Of a stretch of 64,000 nt of DNA, positions 54,044 through 61,948 are shown piece by piece. Numbering within the stretch: position 1 is the stretch's first letter; every line of letters starts with the position of its first letter. A model generated the notes under the pieces. That model saw only the letters and a program-made list of their open reading frames with translations. It made no database searches and was not told the DNA's origin. Position numbers and translations under genes: made by a program. Origin of the DNA: Streptomonospora nanhaiensis (GTDB lineage: Bacteria > Actinomycetota > Actinomycetes > Streptosporangiales > Streptosporangiaceae); the NCBI RefSeq assembly GCF_026642255.1, contig NZ_CP113264.1, positions 1,054,001 to 1,118,000 on the forward strand, written 5' to 3'.

Positions 54044-54195
54044 GCGGCCGGCCCCCGTGCACGGGAGGATCGTAGCCGCTCAGTTCGTCCGCGTCGCTGA
54101 TGACGTCGGCCCCTCGTGCGCGGGGGAGGACCGCCCCCGGCACCGTCCCCGCGGGGGGACCCCGGAGGCGGGCCCCCGCGTGCGGGGGAGGACCG
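54044..54195 (+). CRISPR. Three-repeat type I-E-like CRISPR remnant
   Basis: Three 29-nt units end at 54072, 54133 and 54195, offsets 61 and 62 bp. Repeats two (54105-54133) and three (54167-54195) match at 24 of 29 positions, with the last 14 identical (ending GGGGGAGGACCG). Repeat one (54044-54072) keeps the core CGTGC and the end GGGAGGATCG with small gaps. Spacers are 32 nt (54073-54104) and 33 nt (54134-54166), the type I-E geometry. The hairpin CCCCCGC/GCGGGGG in repeat three is typical. The cluster fills the gap between the convergent adnB and EF-hand genes. No cas gene or leader is seen; a GC-rich coincidence is the alternative. Confidence 0.55.
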
Positions 54196-54236
54196 GGCGG
54201 CGGCGCCCCGCGCCCGGTCCGGGGCCGCGGCGGTCC

Positions 54237-54785
54237 TCAGACCACGCCGAAGACGAACCCGCCCGGCGAGCGCGTGTCGTCGCCGAAGAGGTACTCGCGG
54301 GACGACAGGACGAACTCCTCGCGGTTGATGAACCCGTCACCGTTGGGGTCGAGGACGGCGAACCGGTCCGCGGCGTCCGCCGCCTCCGCCCCGAGGACCT
54401 TCGCGTAGTGGAGGAACTCGGCCGCGCTGACGCGGTCGTCGCCGTCGGTGTCGAGGAGGTCGAAGACGGCCTCGGCCACGCCCTCCGTCATGTTGAACCG
54501 GCTCCGGTCCTCTGCGGCGGCGTGCATGGCCCGGACGAACCGCTCCCGGTCCAGGCGCGCGGCGTCGGCGCCCGAGTGGCGCAGCAGCTCCAACCAGAGC
54601 ATCTGGTAGGACGCGTGGACGGCCTGGGCCTTGCGCTCCTGCCGGTCCAGGCCGTAGCCCTCGATGTAGCGTTCGACCAGGCGCTCGTAGTCCGCCCAGG
54701 TCACGGAGCTGTCGTGGTCGGAGTCGAGGGCGTCGAAGAGGTGGCTGAACCTCACGGCGGTCGCCTCGGCGGGGGTGGTGCTCAC
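54237..54785 (-). CDS. EF-hand calcium-binding protein (calerythrin-like)
   Basis: A 182-residue soluble protein. Three EF loops are readable: Asp21-Asp32 (DSDHDSSVTWAD, ending Asp not Glu), Asp112-Glu123 (DTDGDDRVSAAE) and Asp146-Glu157 (DPNGDGFINREE). The second of the usual four loops, around 71-82, has lost its acids. Layout and length match calerythrin, the bacterial homologue of sarcoplasmic calcium-binding proteins found in actinomycetes. Likely a calcium buffer or sensor. Start GTG 54785. It is convergent with adnB and divergent from the GntR gene. Confidence 0.9.
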   Translation of the reverse strand: MSTTPAEATAVRFSHLFDALDSDHDSSVTWADYERLVERYIEGYGLDRQERKAQAVHASYQMLWLELLRHSGADAARLDRERFVRAMHAAAEDRSRFNMTEGVAEAVFDLLDTDGDDRVSAAEFLHYAKVLGAEAADAADRFAVLDPNGDGFINREEFVLSSREYLFGDDTRSPGGFVFGVV

Positions 54786-54990
54786 GTGCGTCCTCTCGTC
54801 GTGGGGCGGGCGCTTCCCGCCCCGTGCTCCTCTGAGTCTCCCGCGCCCGGAAAGGTTCCGCCGCCGGTCCGCGCCCCTCCGCCGCCGGGGGGAGCCGGTG
54901 CGCCGCGCGCCCGGTCGGACAGGGGTGCGGCAGGGGCCCGCGCGTCCGCCGCCGGACCGCGGTCCGCGGGGGCCCGGCGCGGGTACGTCC

Positions 54991-55023
54991 GTGAACGTCC
55001 CCCGGCGTTGCCGGGGCGTTCAC
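54991..55023. promoter_or_regulatory. Inverted repeat upstream of the GntR gene
   Basis: GTGAACG and CGTTCAC enclose CCCCGGC/GCCGGGG with a 2-nt bulge and loop GTT. It lies 15 bp before the GntR ATG and could be an operator or leader hairpin. It also resembles a single type I-E repeat, but is out of phase with the cluster at 54044. Confidence 0.4.
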
Positions 55024-55029
55024 CGGCGT

Positions 55030-55046
55030 GCGGGACAATGTCCCGC
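55030..55046. promoter_or_regulatory. 17-bp palindrome over the GntR start codon
   Basis: GCGGGACA A TGTCCCGC is perfect around a single central base, and the central A begins the ATG. It is a good autoregulatory operator candidate. Confidence 0.45.
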
Positions 55047-55823
55047 GTGTCGAGCCCAGGAATCCCCCAGGACAGCAGTGCACCGGTGCGCGCGGGCGTG
55101 CCCGAGCACGGGCGGGTCCCCAAGTACTACGCGGTGCGGATACTGCTGACGGAGCTGGTGTCCGAGCTGGCCGAGGGGCAGGCACTGCCCACCGAGCGGG
55201 AGCTGGCCGAGCGCTTCGGCGCGGCCCGGGAGACGGTCCGGCAGGCCCTGCGCGACCTGCTGCTGGAGGGCAGGCTGCGCCGTCTCGGGCGCGGCACCGT
55301 GGCCGCGGGCCCCAAACTGGAGCAGCCGCTGTCCCTGGCCAGCTACACCGAGGGCGTGCGCCGCCAGGGCCGGAGGCCGGGGCGGTCCCTGATCGACCTG
55401 CGCAGCTGGCCGTGCCCGCCCCGGCTCGCGGAGGAGCTCCGCCTGGCGGTCGGCGAACCGGTCTGGCACATGGAGCGGGTGCTGCTGGCCGACGACGAGC
55501 GGGTGGGCCTGGAGTCCACCTACATCGCGGTGTCCCGCGCCCCCCGCCTGGACGTCGAGTTCGACCCGGACTCGACGTTCTACGGCTACCTGCGGGAGAG
55601 GCTGGGCATCGCGTTCGCCGACGCGGACGAGCGGTTGGAGACGGTGCTGGCGGCACCGCGTGAGGCGCTCCTGGTGGGGACCCCTCCGGCGCTGCCGATG
55701 CTGCTCATCCACCGGGTGTCGCGCGACGGGGAGGGGCGGCCCTTCGAGCGTGTGCGCTCGCTGTACCGGGGCGACCGCTTCAGCTTCACCACCCGCCTGT
55801 CCGGGGACGGCCGGGACTCCTGA
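55038..55823 (+). CDS. GntR/HutC-family regulator with UTRA domain
   Basis: A 261-residue repressor-type regulator. The winged helix spans about 28-90 (LPTERELAERFGAARETVRQAL, an N-terminal GntR hallmark read in two parts), followed by a UTRA ligand domain from about 105 with RRQGRRPGRSLIDL, WHMERVLLADDERVGLESTYI and FERVRSLYRGDRFSF. HutC-type members bind small metabolites; PhnF-type members control phosphonate genes. The phosphonate operon starts 224 bp downstream. ATG 55038 lies inside a palindrome, and GTG 55047 is an alternative start. No clear ribosome site exists for either, so a leaderless transcript is possible. Confidence 0.88.
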   Translation: MSRVSSPGIPQDSSAPVRAGVPEHGRVPKYYAVRILLTELVSELAEGQALPTERELAERFGAARETVRQALRDLLLEGRLRRLGRGTVAAGPKLEQPLSLASYTEGVRRQGRRPGRSLIDLRSWPCPPRLAEELRLAVGEPVWHMERVLLADDERVGLESTYIAVSRAPRLDVEFDPDSTFYGYLRERLGIAFADADERLETVLAAPREALLVGTPPALPMLLIHRVSRDGEGRPFERVRSLYRGDRFSFTTRLSGDGRDS

Positions 55824-55933
55824 GCCGTGTTCCGCGGGGCGGCCGGGTCCGCGGCGCCGACCTCGCCGGGACCGCGCACCCCGACCCGCACCGCCCGCAC
55901 CGCGCGCCCCGGCCCGCTCGTCCGGCGTCGACA

Positions 55934-55972
55934 GAGTCCTTTTTTGTCACGGTAAGATAACGGGTCTAGTCC
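55934..55972 (+). promoter_or_regulatory. Candidate promoter and UTRA-regulator operator of the phosphonate operon
   Basis: TTGTCA (55934-55939) and GATAAC (55956-55961) have 16-nt spacing in an AT-rich patch. GGTCTAGTCC (55963-55972) directly follows the -10; it is one base from the palindrome GGTCTAGACC, the type of site bound by PhnF/HutC regulators. A repressor here would block transcription. Confidence 0.5.
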
Positions 55973-56047
55973 ATAGTTCGACCGCGGTTCACCGAGAGGT
56001 CCCCACCGCGCTCGGTGCGCTCCATCCGCGCCCCCGAACCTCGAACC

Positions 56048-57169
56048 ATGAGAGTGATCATCGTCGGTGCCGGAGTACTCGGCACCATGCACGCCTGGCA
56101 GGCCGTCTCCCGGGGACACGAGGTCGTCCACCTCGAACGCGAGGAGGCCGCCCGGGGAGCCTCCGTCCGCAACTTCGGCCTGGTCTGGGTCGGCGGACGC
56201 GCTCCCGGCGCCGAACTGGAGTCCGCGCGCCGCGCACGCGTCCTGTGGGAGGAGATCGCCGAACGGGTTCCCGGCCTGGGGTTCCGCCCCTCCGGCTCCC
56301 TCACGGTCGCCACCACGGAGCAGGAGCTGGCCGTCGCCGAGGCCGCGGCCGGGGCCCCCGACGCGGAGGAGCGCGGCTACCGGCTCCTCGACGCCGCCCG
56401 GGTCCGGGAGGTCAACCCCGCCCTGCGCGGCGACGCCCTCGGGGCACTCTGGTGCCGCAGCGACGCCCAGGTGGAGCCCCGCACCGCCCAGGCCGCCCTC
56501 CAGGGGGAACTGGCCCGCAGCGGCCGCTACACGCTCGTCACCGGGTGCGAGGTCCGCGACCTCGCGGGCCCCGGCGCCGTCCGCGACGACCGCGGCCGGA
56601 TCCACCGCGGCGACGCCGTGGTCCTGTGCACCGGCGCCTGGCTCGGCGGACTCGTCCGCGAACTCGCCCCCGACCTGCCGGTCCGCCGCGTCCGCCTCCA
56701 GATGGCCCAGACCGCGCCCCTGGGCGAGACCCTCACCACCTCCGTCGCCGACGGCGACAGCTTCCGCTACTACCCGGCCTACCGGGGGCCCGCGCTGGAC
56801 GCGCTCAACGCCGGCCAGCCCCAGGCGGCCGTCGCCGACCGCCACCGCATGCAGCTCCTGATGGTCCAGCGCGCCGACGGCTCCCTGACCGTGGGCGACA
56901 CCCACGAGTACGACGCCCCGTTCTCCTTCGACACGGAGGAGGACCCCTACGAACACCTCGCGGAGGTCGCCGGCCGCCTCCTCGGCCGCCCGCTGCCCCC
57001 GTTCCGCCGCCGCTGGGCGGGCGTCTACGCCCAGTGCGCCGACCCCTCCCGGGTCGTGCACCGCGCCTCCGTCGGGCCCGACGCCTGGCTGGTCACCGGG
57101 CCCGGCGGGCGCGGCATGACCTGCTCGCCCGCCATCGCCGAGACGACCGCCGACGAACTGGACTGGTGA
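56048..57169 (+). CDS. FAD-dependent oxidoreductase, aminophosphonate type (TIGR03364-like)
   Basis: A 373-residue glycine-oxidase-like flavoprotein: dinucleotide motif GAGVLG at 7-12 with Glu30 ending the second strand, GASVRNFGLVWVGG, an FAD-binding VVLCTGAWLGG, and the terminal GGRGMTCSPAIAE. The SVRNFG block marks the subgroup found beside phosphonate genes, whose members oxidise aminoalkylphosphonates (2-aminoethylphosphonate or its N-methyl form) to phosphonoacetaldehyde. The next gene encodes a phosphonatase-like enzyme, so the two steps join. Start ATG 56048 has no clear ribosome site. The stop overlaps the next GTG. Confidence 0.85.
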   Translation: MRVIIVGAGVLGTMHAWQAVSRGHEVVHLEREEAARGASVRNFGLVWVGGRAPGAELESARRARVLWEEIAERVPGLGFRPSGSLTVATTEQELAVAEAAAGAPDAEERGYRLLDAARVREVNPALRGDALGALWCRSDAQVEPRTAQAALQGELARSGRYTLVTGCEVRDLAGPGAVRDDRGRIHRGDAVVLCTGAWLGGLVRELAPDLPVRRVRLQMAQTAPLGETLTTSVADGDSFRYYPAYRGPALDALNAGQPQAAVADRHRMQLLMVQRADGSLTVGDTHEYDAPFSFDTEEDPYEHLAEVAGRLLGRPLPPFRRRWAGVYAQCADPSRVVHRASVGPDAWLVTGPGGRGMTCSPAIAETTADELDW

Positions 57170-57858
57170 CCGTGAACCGTACAGCCGCAACCCGCACGCC
57201 CGTGGAACTCGTCGTCCTCGACATGGCGGGGACCACCGTCGCCGACGACGGGCTCGTGGAGCGGGCCTTCGCCGCCGCGCTGCCCGAGCACACCGCCGAG
57301 GCCGCCGAGCACGTGCGCGCCACCATGGGCGAATCCAAGATCTCGGTCTTCCGCCACCTCACGGGCGGTGACGAGGAGCGCGCCCAGGAGGCCAACCGGG
57401 CCTTCGAGGGCGCCTACGCCCGGCTCGTCGACCAGGGCCTCTGCGCGCCCCTGCCCGGGGCCGAGGACACCCTGCGCCGCCTCCGCGCCGAAGGCCGCAC
57501 CACCGCACTGACCACGGGCTTCGCCCGTGACACCCAGGACAGGATCCTCCGGGCCCTGGGATGGGAGGACATCGCCGACCTCACCCTCTGCCCCGCCGAC
57601 GCGGGCGGGCGGGGACGGCCCCACCCCGACATGGTGCTCACCGCCGCCCTGCGCGCGGGCGTCGGCTCGGTGGCCGCCGTCGCCGTCGTCGGCGACACCG
57701 CCTCCGACATCCGCAGCGGGCTGCGGGCCGGGGCCTCGGTCGTCGCCGGCGTCCGCACGGGAGCCCACGACGCGGACACGCTCCTCGACGCCGGGGCCAC
57801 CCACGTCCTGGACGGCGTCGCCGACCTGCCCGCGCTCCTCGCGGACCGGGAGGGCTGA
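57166..57858 (+). CDS. Phosphonatase-like HAD hydrolase
   Basis: A 230-residue haloacid-dehalogenase-superfamily enzyme. Nucleophile Asp19 and Ala21 lie in LDMAGTT; the PhnX-specific cap Lys, which forms a Schiff base with phosphonoacetaldehyde, corresponds to Lys58 in MGESKISVFRHL; VVGDTASDI carries the metal-binding acids. Retention of that Lys supports C-P bond cleavage to acetaldehyde and phosphate. The GTG at 57166 overlaps the preceding TGA; GTG 57172 is possible. The protein is shorter than classical PhnX (about 265) and fits the TIGR03351 PhnX-like group. Confidence 0.85.
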   Translation: MTVNRTAATRTPVELVVLDMAGTTVADDGLVERAFAAALPEHTAEAAEHVRATMGESKISVFRHLTGGDEERAQEANRAFEGAYARLVDQGLCAPLPGAEDTLRRLRAEGRTTALTTGFARDTQDRILRALGWEDIADLTLCPADAGGRGRPHPDMVLTAALRAGVGSVAAVAVVGDTASDIRSGLRAGASVVAGVRTGAHDADTLLDAGATHVLDGVADLPALLADREG

Positions 57859-57861
57859 GCC

Positions 57862-58917
57862 GTGGGCATCCGCTTCGACCACGTCAGCGTCGCCTACGGG
57901 GACACCGTGGTCCTCGACGACCTGGACCTGACCGTCGACCCCGGCGGGTTCACCGCCCTGCTCGGCCCCTCCGGCTCGGGCAAGACCACGGCCCTGCGGG
58001 CCGTGGCCGGGTTCGTCCGGCCCGCCTCCGGGCGCGTCCTGATCGGGGGGCGCGACGTCACCGACCTGCCGCCGTACGCCCGCGGGGTCGGCATGGTGGT
58101 GCAGAGCTACGCGCTCTTCCCGCACATGCGCGTCGACCAGAACGTCGCCTTCGGCCTGCGCGCCCAGGGCGTGCCCCGCCGGGAGGTCGCCGGGCGCGTC
58201 GAGGAGGCCCTCGGCATGACCGGGATGGCCGACTACGCACGCCGCCATCCCCGCGAGCTGTCCGGCGGGCAGCAGCAGCGGGTGGCCATCTCCCGGGCCC
58301 TGGCCATCCGCCCCCGGGTGCTGCTCCTGGACGAGCCCCTGTCCGCCCTGGACGCGCAGCTGCGCTCGGACATGCTCGCCGAACTCGCCCGGCTGCACCG
58401 CGAACTGCCCGACGTCACGGTCCTCTACGTCACCCACGACCAGAGCGAGGCGCTGACCCTCGCCGACCGGGTCGCCGTGCTGGACCGCGCACGCCTGCGC
58501 GAGCACGGAACGCCCCGCGAACTGTACGGGCGTCCCCGGGCCGCCTTCACCGCCCGGTTCGTCGGCGGGGCCAACCTGCTGCCCGCCCGCCTGACCGGGG
58601 GCCGCGTGCACTGCCTCGGCGCCGTCCTCGACGCCGATCCCGCCGACCTGCCCCCGGGCGCCTCGGACGGCGACGACCTCCGGGTGTGCCTGCGTCCGCA
58701 CCGGGTCGCCCTGGGAGAGGCCGAGCACACCCTGGAGGGGGTGGTCTCCGACGTCCAGTGGCGCGGCTCCACCCACAGGGTCACCGCGCTCGTGGGCGGC
58801 CACCCGGTCACGGCGGAGCTGAGGGAGACCCCCGCCCCGCCCGAGCCCGGGAGCACGGTCACCCTCGGCTTCACCCGGCGGGACGCGGTCCTGCTCACCC
58901 CGGAGGAGGCGTCGTGA
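57862..58917 (+). CDS. ABC importer ATPase, 2-aminoethylphosphonate type
   Basis: A 351-residue PotA/PhnT-like ATPase. Walker A GPSGSGKT is at 35-42, the Q-loop in VVQSYALFPHM, the signature LSGGQQQ at 133-139, Walker B LLLDEP at 154-159 and the H-loop in YVTHDQSEA. The C-terminal third is a TOBE domain (GGANLLPARL and CLRPHRVALGEAE). It begins 4 bp after the phosphonatase-like gene and its stop overlaps the permease start (GTGA). Context fixes the substrate class as a phosphonate; polyamine or iron importers share the fold. Confidence 0.88.
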   Translation: MGIRFDHVSVAYGDTVVLDDLDLTVDPGGFTALLGPSGSGKTTALRAVAGFVRPASGRVLIGGRDVTDLPPYARGVGMVVQSYALFPHMRVDQNVAFGLRAQGVPRREVAGRVEEALGMTGMADYARRHPRELSGGQQQRVAISRALAIRPRVLLLDEPLSALDAQLRSDMLAELARLHRELPDVTVLYVTHDQSEALTLADRVAVLDRARLREHGTPRELYGRPRAAFTARFVGGANLLPARLTGGRVHCLGAVLDADPADLPPGASDGDDLRVCLRPHRVALGEAEHTLEGVVSDVQWRGSTHRVTALVGGHPVTAELRETPAPPEPGSTVTLGFTRRDAVLLTPEEAS

Positions 58918-59849
58918 CCGCGCACCCGGCCCCGACGGCGGACGCGCCGCCCGCGGCACACGCCCCGGAGCCCCCGGCGGACCCCGTACCGGGGCGCGCC
59001 CCGCGACGGCTCCCCGTGTGGGTGTGGGCGGTGCCCCCGGTGGCACTGCTCGCGGCGGTCTTCCTCTACCCGCTCGCCCTGGTCGCGGCGGAGTCCGTCG
59101 CCGCTCCCGGCGGCGGGCTCACCCTCGCCCACCACGCCGACGTCCTGGGCTCCGAGTCGTTCCGGTCGGCGCTGGGCACCACCGTGTTCGTGGCGGTCAC
59201 CTCCACGGCGGGCTGCCTGGTGCTCGGGTTCCTGCTCGCCCTCGTCGTGGCGTTCGTGCCCTTCCCCGGCAGCGGCGCCACCGCCCGGTTCATCGACACC
59301 TACCTCTCCTTCCCGTCCTTCCTCATCACCCTGGCGCTCCTGTTCGTCTACGGCACCGTGGGCATGGCCAACGGGATGTGGACCGACCTGACCGGCGCGG
59401 AGAGCGGACCCTTCCGGTTCCTCGCCACGCCCTGGGGCGTGATCCTCGCCGAGATCACCTACTTCACGCCCTTCGTCATGCGGCCCCTGCTCGCCGCGTT
59501 CGGCCAGCTGGACACCGCGCAGCTGGAGGTCGCCTCGTCCCTGGGCGCCAGGCCCCTGCGGGTGGTGCGCGAGGTGATCCTGCCCGAGGCACGGCCCGCC
59601 CTGGTCGCCGGCGGGGCGCTCGTCCTGGTGCTGTGCCTCAACGAGTTCGCGATCGTCCTGTTCACGGGGGCGAAGGACGTCGTCACCCTGCCCATGCTCG
59701 TGTACCAGGCGGCGATCCTCCGGTCCGACTACACGACGGCCTGCGTCGTCGCCACGGTCAACGCGGCCCTGTCGGTCTCCCTCTACCTCGTCTACCGGGC
59801 GGCCACCGCCCGCCTGAGCTCCGACGGAGGTCGCCGTGCTCGTGCATGA
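58914..59849 (+). CDS. ABC importer permease 1, phosphonate type
   Basis: A 311-residue inner-membrane permease. After a 30-residue Pro/Ala leader there are six hydrophobic helices (about 33-54, 78-105, 125-145, 158-178, 213-233 and 262-282). The cytoplasmic EAA loop is EVASSLGARPLRVVREVILP, the docking site for the ATPase. The start overlaps the ATPase stop by 4 nt, and the 3' end overlaps the second permease by 14 nt. It probably forms a heterodimer with that protein, as in the PhnU/PhnV pair of 2-aminoethylphosphonate importers. Confidence 0.87.
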   Translation: MTAHPAPTADAPPAAHAPEPPADPVPGRAPRRLPVWVWAVPPVALLAAVFLYPLALVAAESVAAPGGGLTLAHHADVLGSESFRSALGTTVFVAVTSTAGCLVLGFLLALVVAFVPFPGSGATARFIDTYLSFPSFLITLALLFVYGTVGMANGMWTDLTGAESGPFRFLATPWGVILAEITYFTPFVMRPLLAAFGQLDTAQLEVASSLGARPLRVVREVILPEARPALVAGGALVLVLCLNEFAIVLFTGAKDVVTLPMLVYQAAILRSDYTTACVVATVNAALSVSLYLVYRAATARLSSDGGRRARA

Positions 59850-60633
59850 CCGCTTCGCCCGCTGGACGGTGTGGGGGCTCTTCGCCGCCCTGGTGCTGCC
59901 GCTGTTCCTGCTGCCGCTGGGCGTGATCGCCGCCGCGGCCTTCTCCACCAGCTGGAGCGGCGTCCTGCCCTCCGGCCCCACCCTCGACAACTTCGCGGGC
60001 GTCACCCGCGGCGGGTCCCTGGAGGCGCTGCGGGTCAGCGCCGTCACCGCCGCCGTGGCCAGCCTCCTGGCCCTCACCGCCGGGACCTGGGCGGCCCTGG
60101 TCGCGACCTCCCTGCGACGGCGGGGCCGCGCCGTCCTGGACGCGCTCTTCATGCTGCCCGTGGCGGTCCCGACGGTCGTGGTGGGCCTGGCGCTCCTGGT
60201 GGCGTTCAGCCGTCCGCCGATCCTGCTCAACGGCACCCAGGCCATCGTGGTCATCGCGCACACGGTGCTGGTCACCGCCTTCGCCTACCAGTCGGTCTCC
60301 GCGGCGCTCGACCGCCTCGACCCGGTGTACTCCCAGGTCGCGGCCTCCCTCGGCGCCAAGCCCGCACGGGTCCTGCTCCAGGTCCGACTGCCGCTGCTGC
60401 TGCCCGCGCTCGGCGCCGCCGCGGGCCTGTGCTTCGCCCTGTCCATGGGCGAGCTGAGCGCGACCATGATGCTCTACCCGCCGGACTGGATGCCGCTGCC
60501 CGTGCGGATCTTCGCCGCCACCGACCGGGGGGCCCTCTTCTCCGGCGCGGCCTCCGCCCTCGTCCTGATGGCCACCACCCTGGTCGTCCTCCTCCTGCTG
60601 TCCCGGGTCCGCACCCGGGCGTCGTTCCGCTGA
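59836..60633 (+). CDS. ABC importer permease 2, phosphonate type
   Basis: A 265-residue permease with six hydrophobic helices and the EAA loop VAASLGAKPARVLLQVRLPL. GTG 59836 is supported by GGAGG 6 nt upstream, within the end of the first permease gene. MGELSATMMLYPPDW near the C-terminus is typical of PhnV/PotC-type permeases. With the lipoprotein downstream the importer is complete. Confidence 0.87.
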   Translation: MLVHDRFARWTVWGLFAALVLPLFLLPLGVIAAAAFSTSWSGVLPSGPTLDNFAGVTRGGSLEALRVSAVTAAVASLLALTAGTWAALVATSLRRRGRAVLDALFMLPVAVPTVVVGLALLVAFSRPPILLNGTQAIVVIAHTVLVTAFAYQSVSAALDRLDPVYSQVAASLGAKPARVLLQVRLPLLLPALGAAAGLCFALSMGELSATMMLYPPDWMPLPVRIFAATDRGALFSGAASALVLMATTLVVLLLLSRVRTRASFR

Positions 60634-60715
60634 CCCGGCGCGGCGCCGACCCCGCCGCCCCGGCCCGTCATCCCCTTCCGTCCCTCCAGCTCCGACCGAA
60701 CCGAGAGGCACCGCC

Positions 60716-61762
60716 ATGACCACACGCATCCGGACGGCCGCCGCCACCGCGTCCGCCCTCGCCCTCGCCGCCGCACTGGCCGCCTGCGCCCCCACCGAGG
60801 CCGCGGCCGACACCGTCACCGTCTACTCCGCCGACGGCCTGCGCGACGAGGAGGGCACGGGGTGGCTCGACCAGCTCTTCGCCGAGTTCGAGGAGGAGAC
60901 CGGCCTCACCGTCCAGTACGTCGAGGGCGGCTCGGGGGAGATGGTCCAGCGCGCCGACCGCGAGAGCACCAACACCCAGGCCGACGTCATGATCACCCTG
61001 CCGCCCTTCATCCAGCAGGCCGACGGCCTCGGCCTCCTCCAGCCGTACGAGCCCGAGGGCGCCGAGAACGTCGACGTGAAGGACCCCGACGGCAAGTGGA
61101 CCGCCGTCGTCAACAACTACTTCGCGTTCGTGTACAACACGAAGGAGCTGTCCGAGCCGCCGACCACCTGGGAGGACCTCCTCGCGCCCGAGTTCGAGGG
61201 CCGCCTCCAGTACTCCACGCCCGGCGTCGCGGGGGACGGCACCGCGGTCGTGATCCAGGCGATGCACGACTTCGGGGGGCTGGAGCCCGCCATGGACTAC
61301 CTCGGCGAGCTCCAGGCCAACAACGTCGGCCCCTCCTCCTCGACCGGGGCGCTCGGCCCGAAGGTCGACAAGGGGGAGCTCCTCGTCGCCAACGGCGACG
61401 TCCAGATGAACTACGCGCAGTCCCGCACCATGCCCAACCTCGGGATCTGGTTCCCGTCGAGGGAGGGCGGCGACCCCACCACCTTCGCCCTGCCCTACAC
61501 CGCGGGGCTCATGGAGGGCGCCCCCAACGCCGACAACGGCCGCGCCCTCATGGACTTCCTGCTGACCGAGGACGCCCAGCAGAGGGTGGCCCCCGTCGCG
61601 GGCGGCTTCCCGGCCCGCACCGACGTCGCCTCCGAGGGCGAGGACGCCGAGGCGCTGGAGGAGCTGATGGAGGGAGTGGAGGTCTTCGAGCCCGACTGGG
61701 ACGACATCGACGCCCACCTCCCCGAGTACCTCGACGCCTGGCGCGAGGCCACGGGCAGCTGA
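60716..61762 (+). CDS. ABC importer substrate-binding lipoprotein, phosphonate type
   Basis: A 348-residue type II periplasmic-binding lipoprotein. The signal peptide ends in lipobox LAAC (Cys23 or so) and is cleaved for lipid attachment. The mature protein begins TVTVYSADGLRDEEG, a strand-loop pattern shared with PhnS and iron/spermidine binders. YVEGGSGEMVQRADRES, VVNNYFAFVYNTKELSEP and PYTAGLMEGAPN are further family blocks. It follows the second permease by 82 bp, a larger gap than others in the operon, but on the same strand and before a strong hairpin. Ligand is inferred to be 2-aminoethylphosphonate or a relative. Confidence 0.87.
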   Translation: MTTRIRTAAATASALALAAALAACAPTEAAADTVTVYSADGLRDEEGTGWLDQLFAEFEEETGLTVQYVEGGSGEMVQRADRESTNTQADVMITLPPFIQQADGLGLLQPYEPEGAENVDVKDPDGKWTAVVNNYFAFVYNTKELSEPPTTWEDLLAPEFEGRLQYSTPGVAGDGTAVVIQAMHDFGGLEPAMDYLGELQANNVGPSSSTGALGPKVDKGELLVANGDVQMNYAQSRTMPNLGIWFPSREGGDPTTFALPYTAGLMEGAPNADNGRALMDFLLTEDAQQRVAPVAGGFPARTDVASEGEDAEALEELMEGVEVFEPDWDDIDAHLPEYLDAWREATGS

Positions 61763-61763
61763 A

Positions 61764-61806
61764 CCGGGGCGCGGGGGCCGCAGGGCCGTCCGGCCCCGCG
61801 CGCCGG
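61764..61806 (+). terminator. Hairpin at the end of the phosphonate operon
   Basis: CCGGGGCGCGGGGGCCG (61764-61780) and CGGCCCCGCGCGCCGG (61791-61806) pair with one bulge across a 10-nt loop, one base after the lipoprotein stop. Confidence 0.6.
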
Positions 61807-61948
61807 TTGCGCCTGTCCGCCCGCCGGGGGCGGGCGCGACCGGGGCCGGCCCCCGCCCGGGCGCACCGTGCCGCCGAGGGCGGGCGTGACCGGTTCGTCC
61901 AGGTTCTAGGCTCGTTCACGACAAGGACGTCTAGGAAAGGACGGGCAG

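Noticed and set aside
54991..55025. Fourth repeat of the CRISPR-like cluster at 54044.
   Set aside because: Distance from repeat three is not a multiple of 61-62 bp, and the internal sequence differs.
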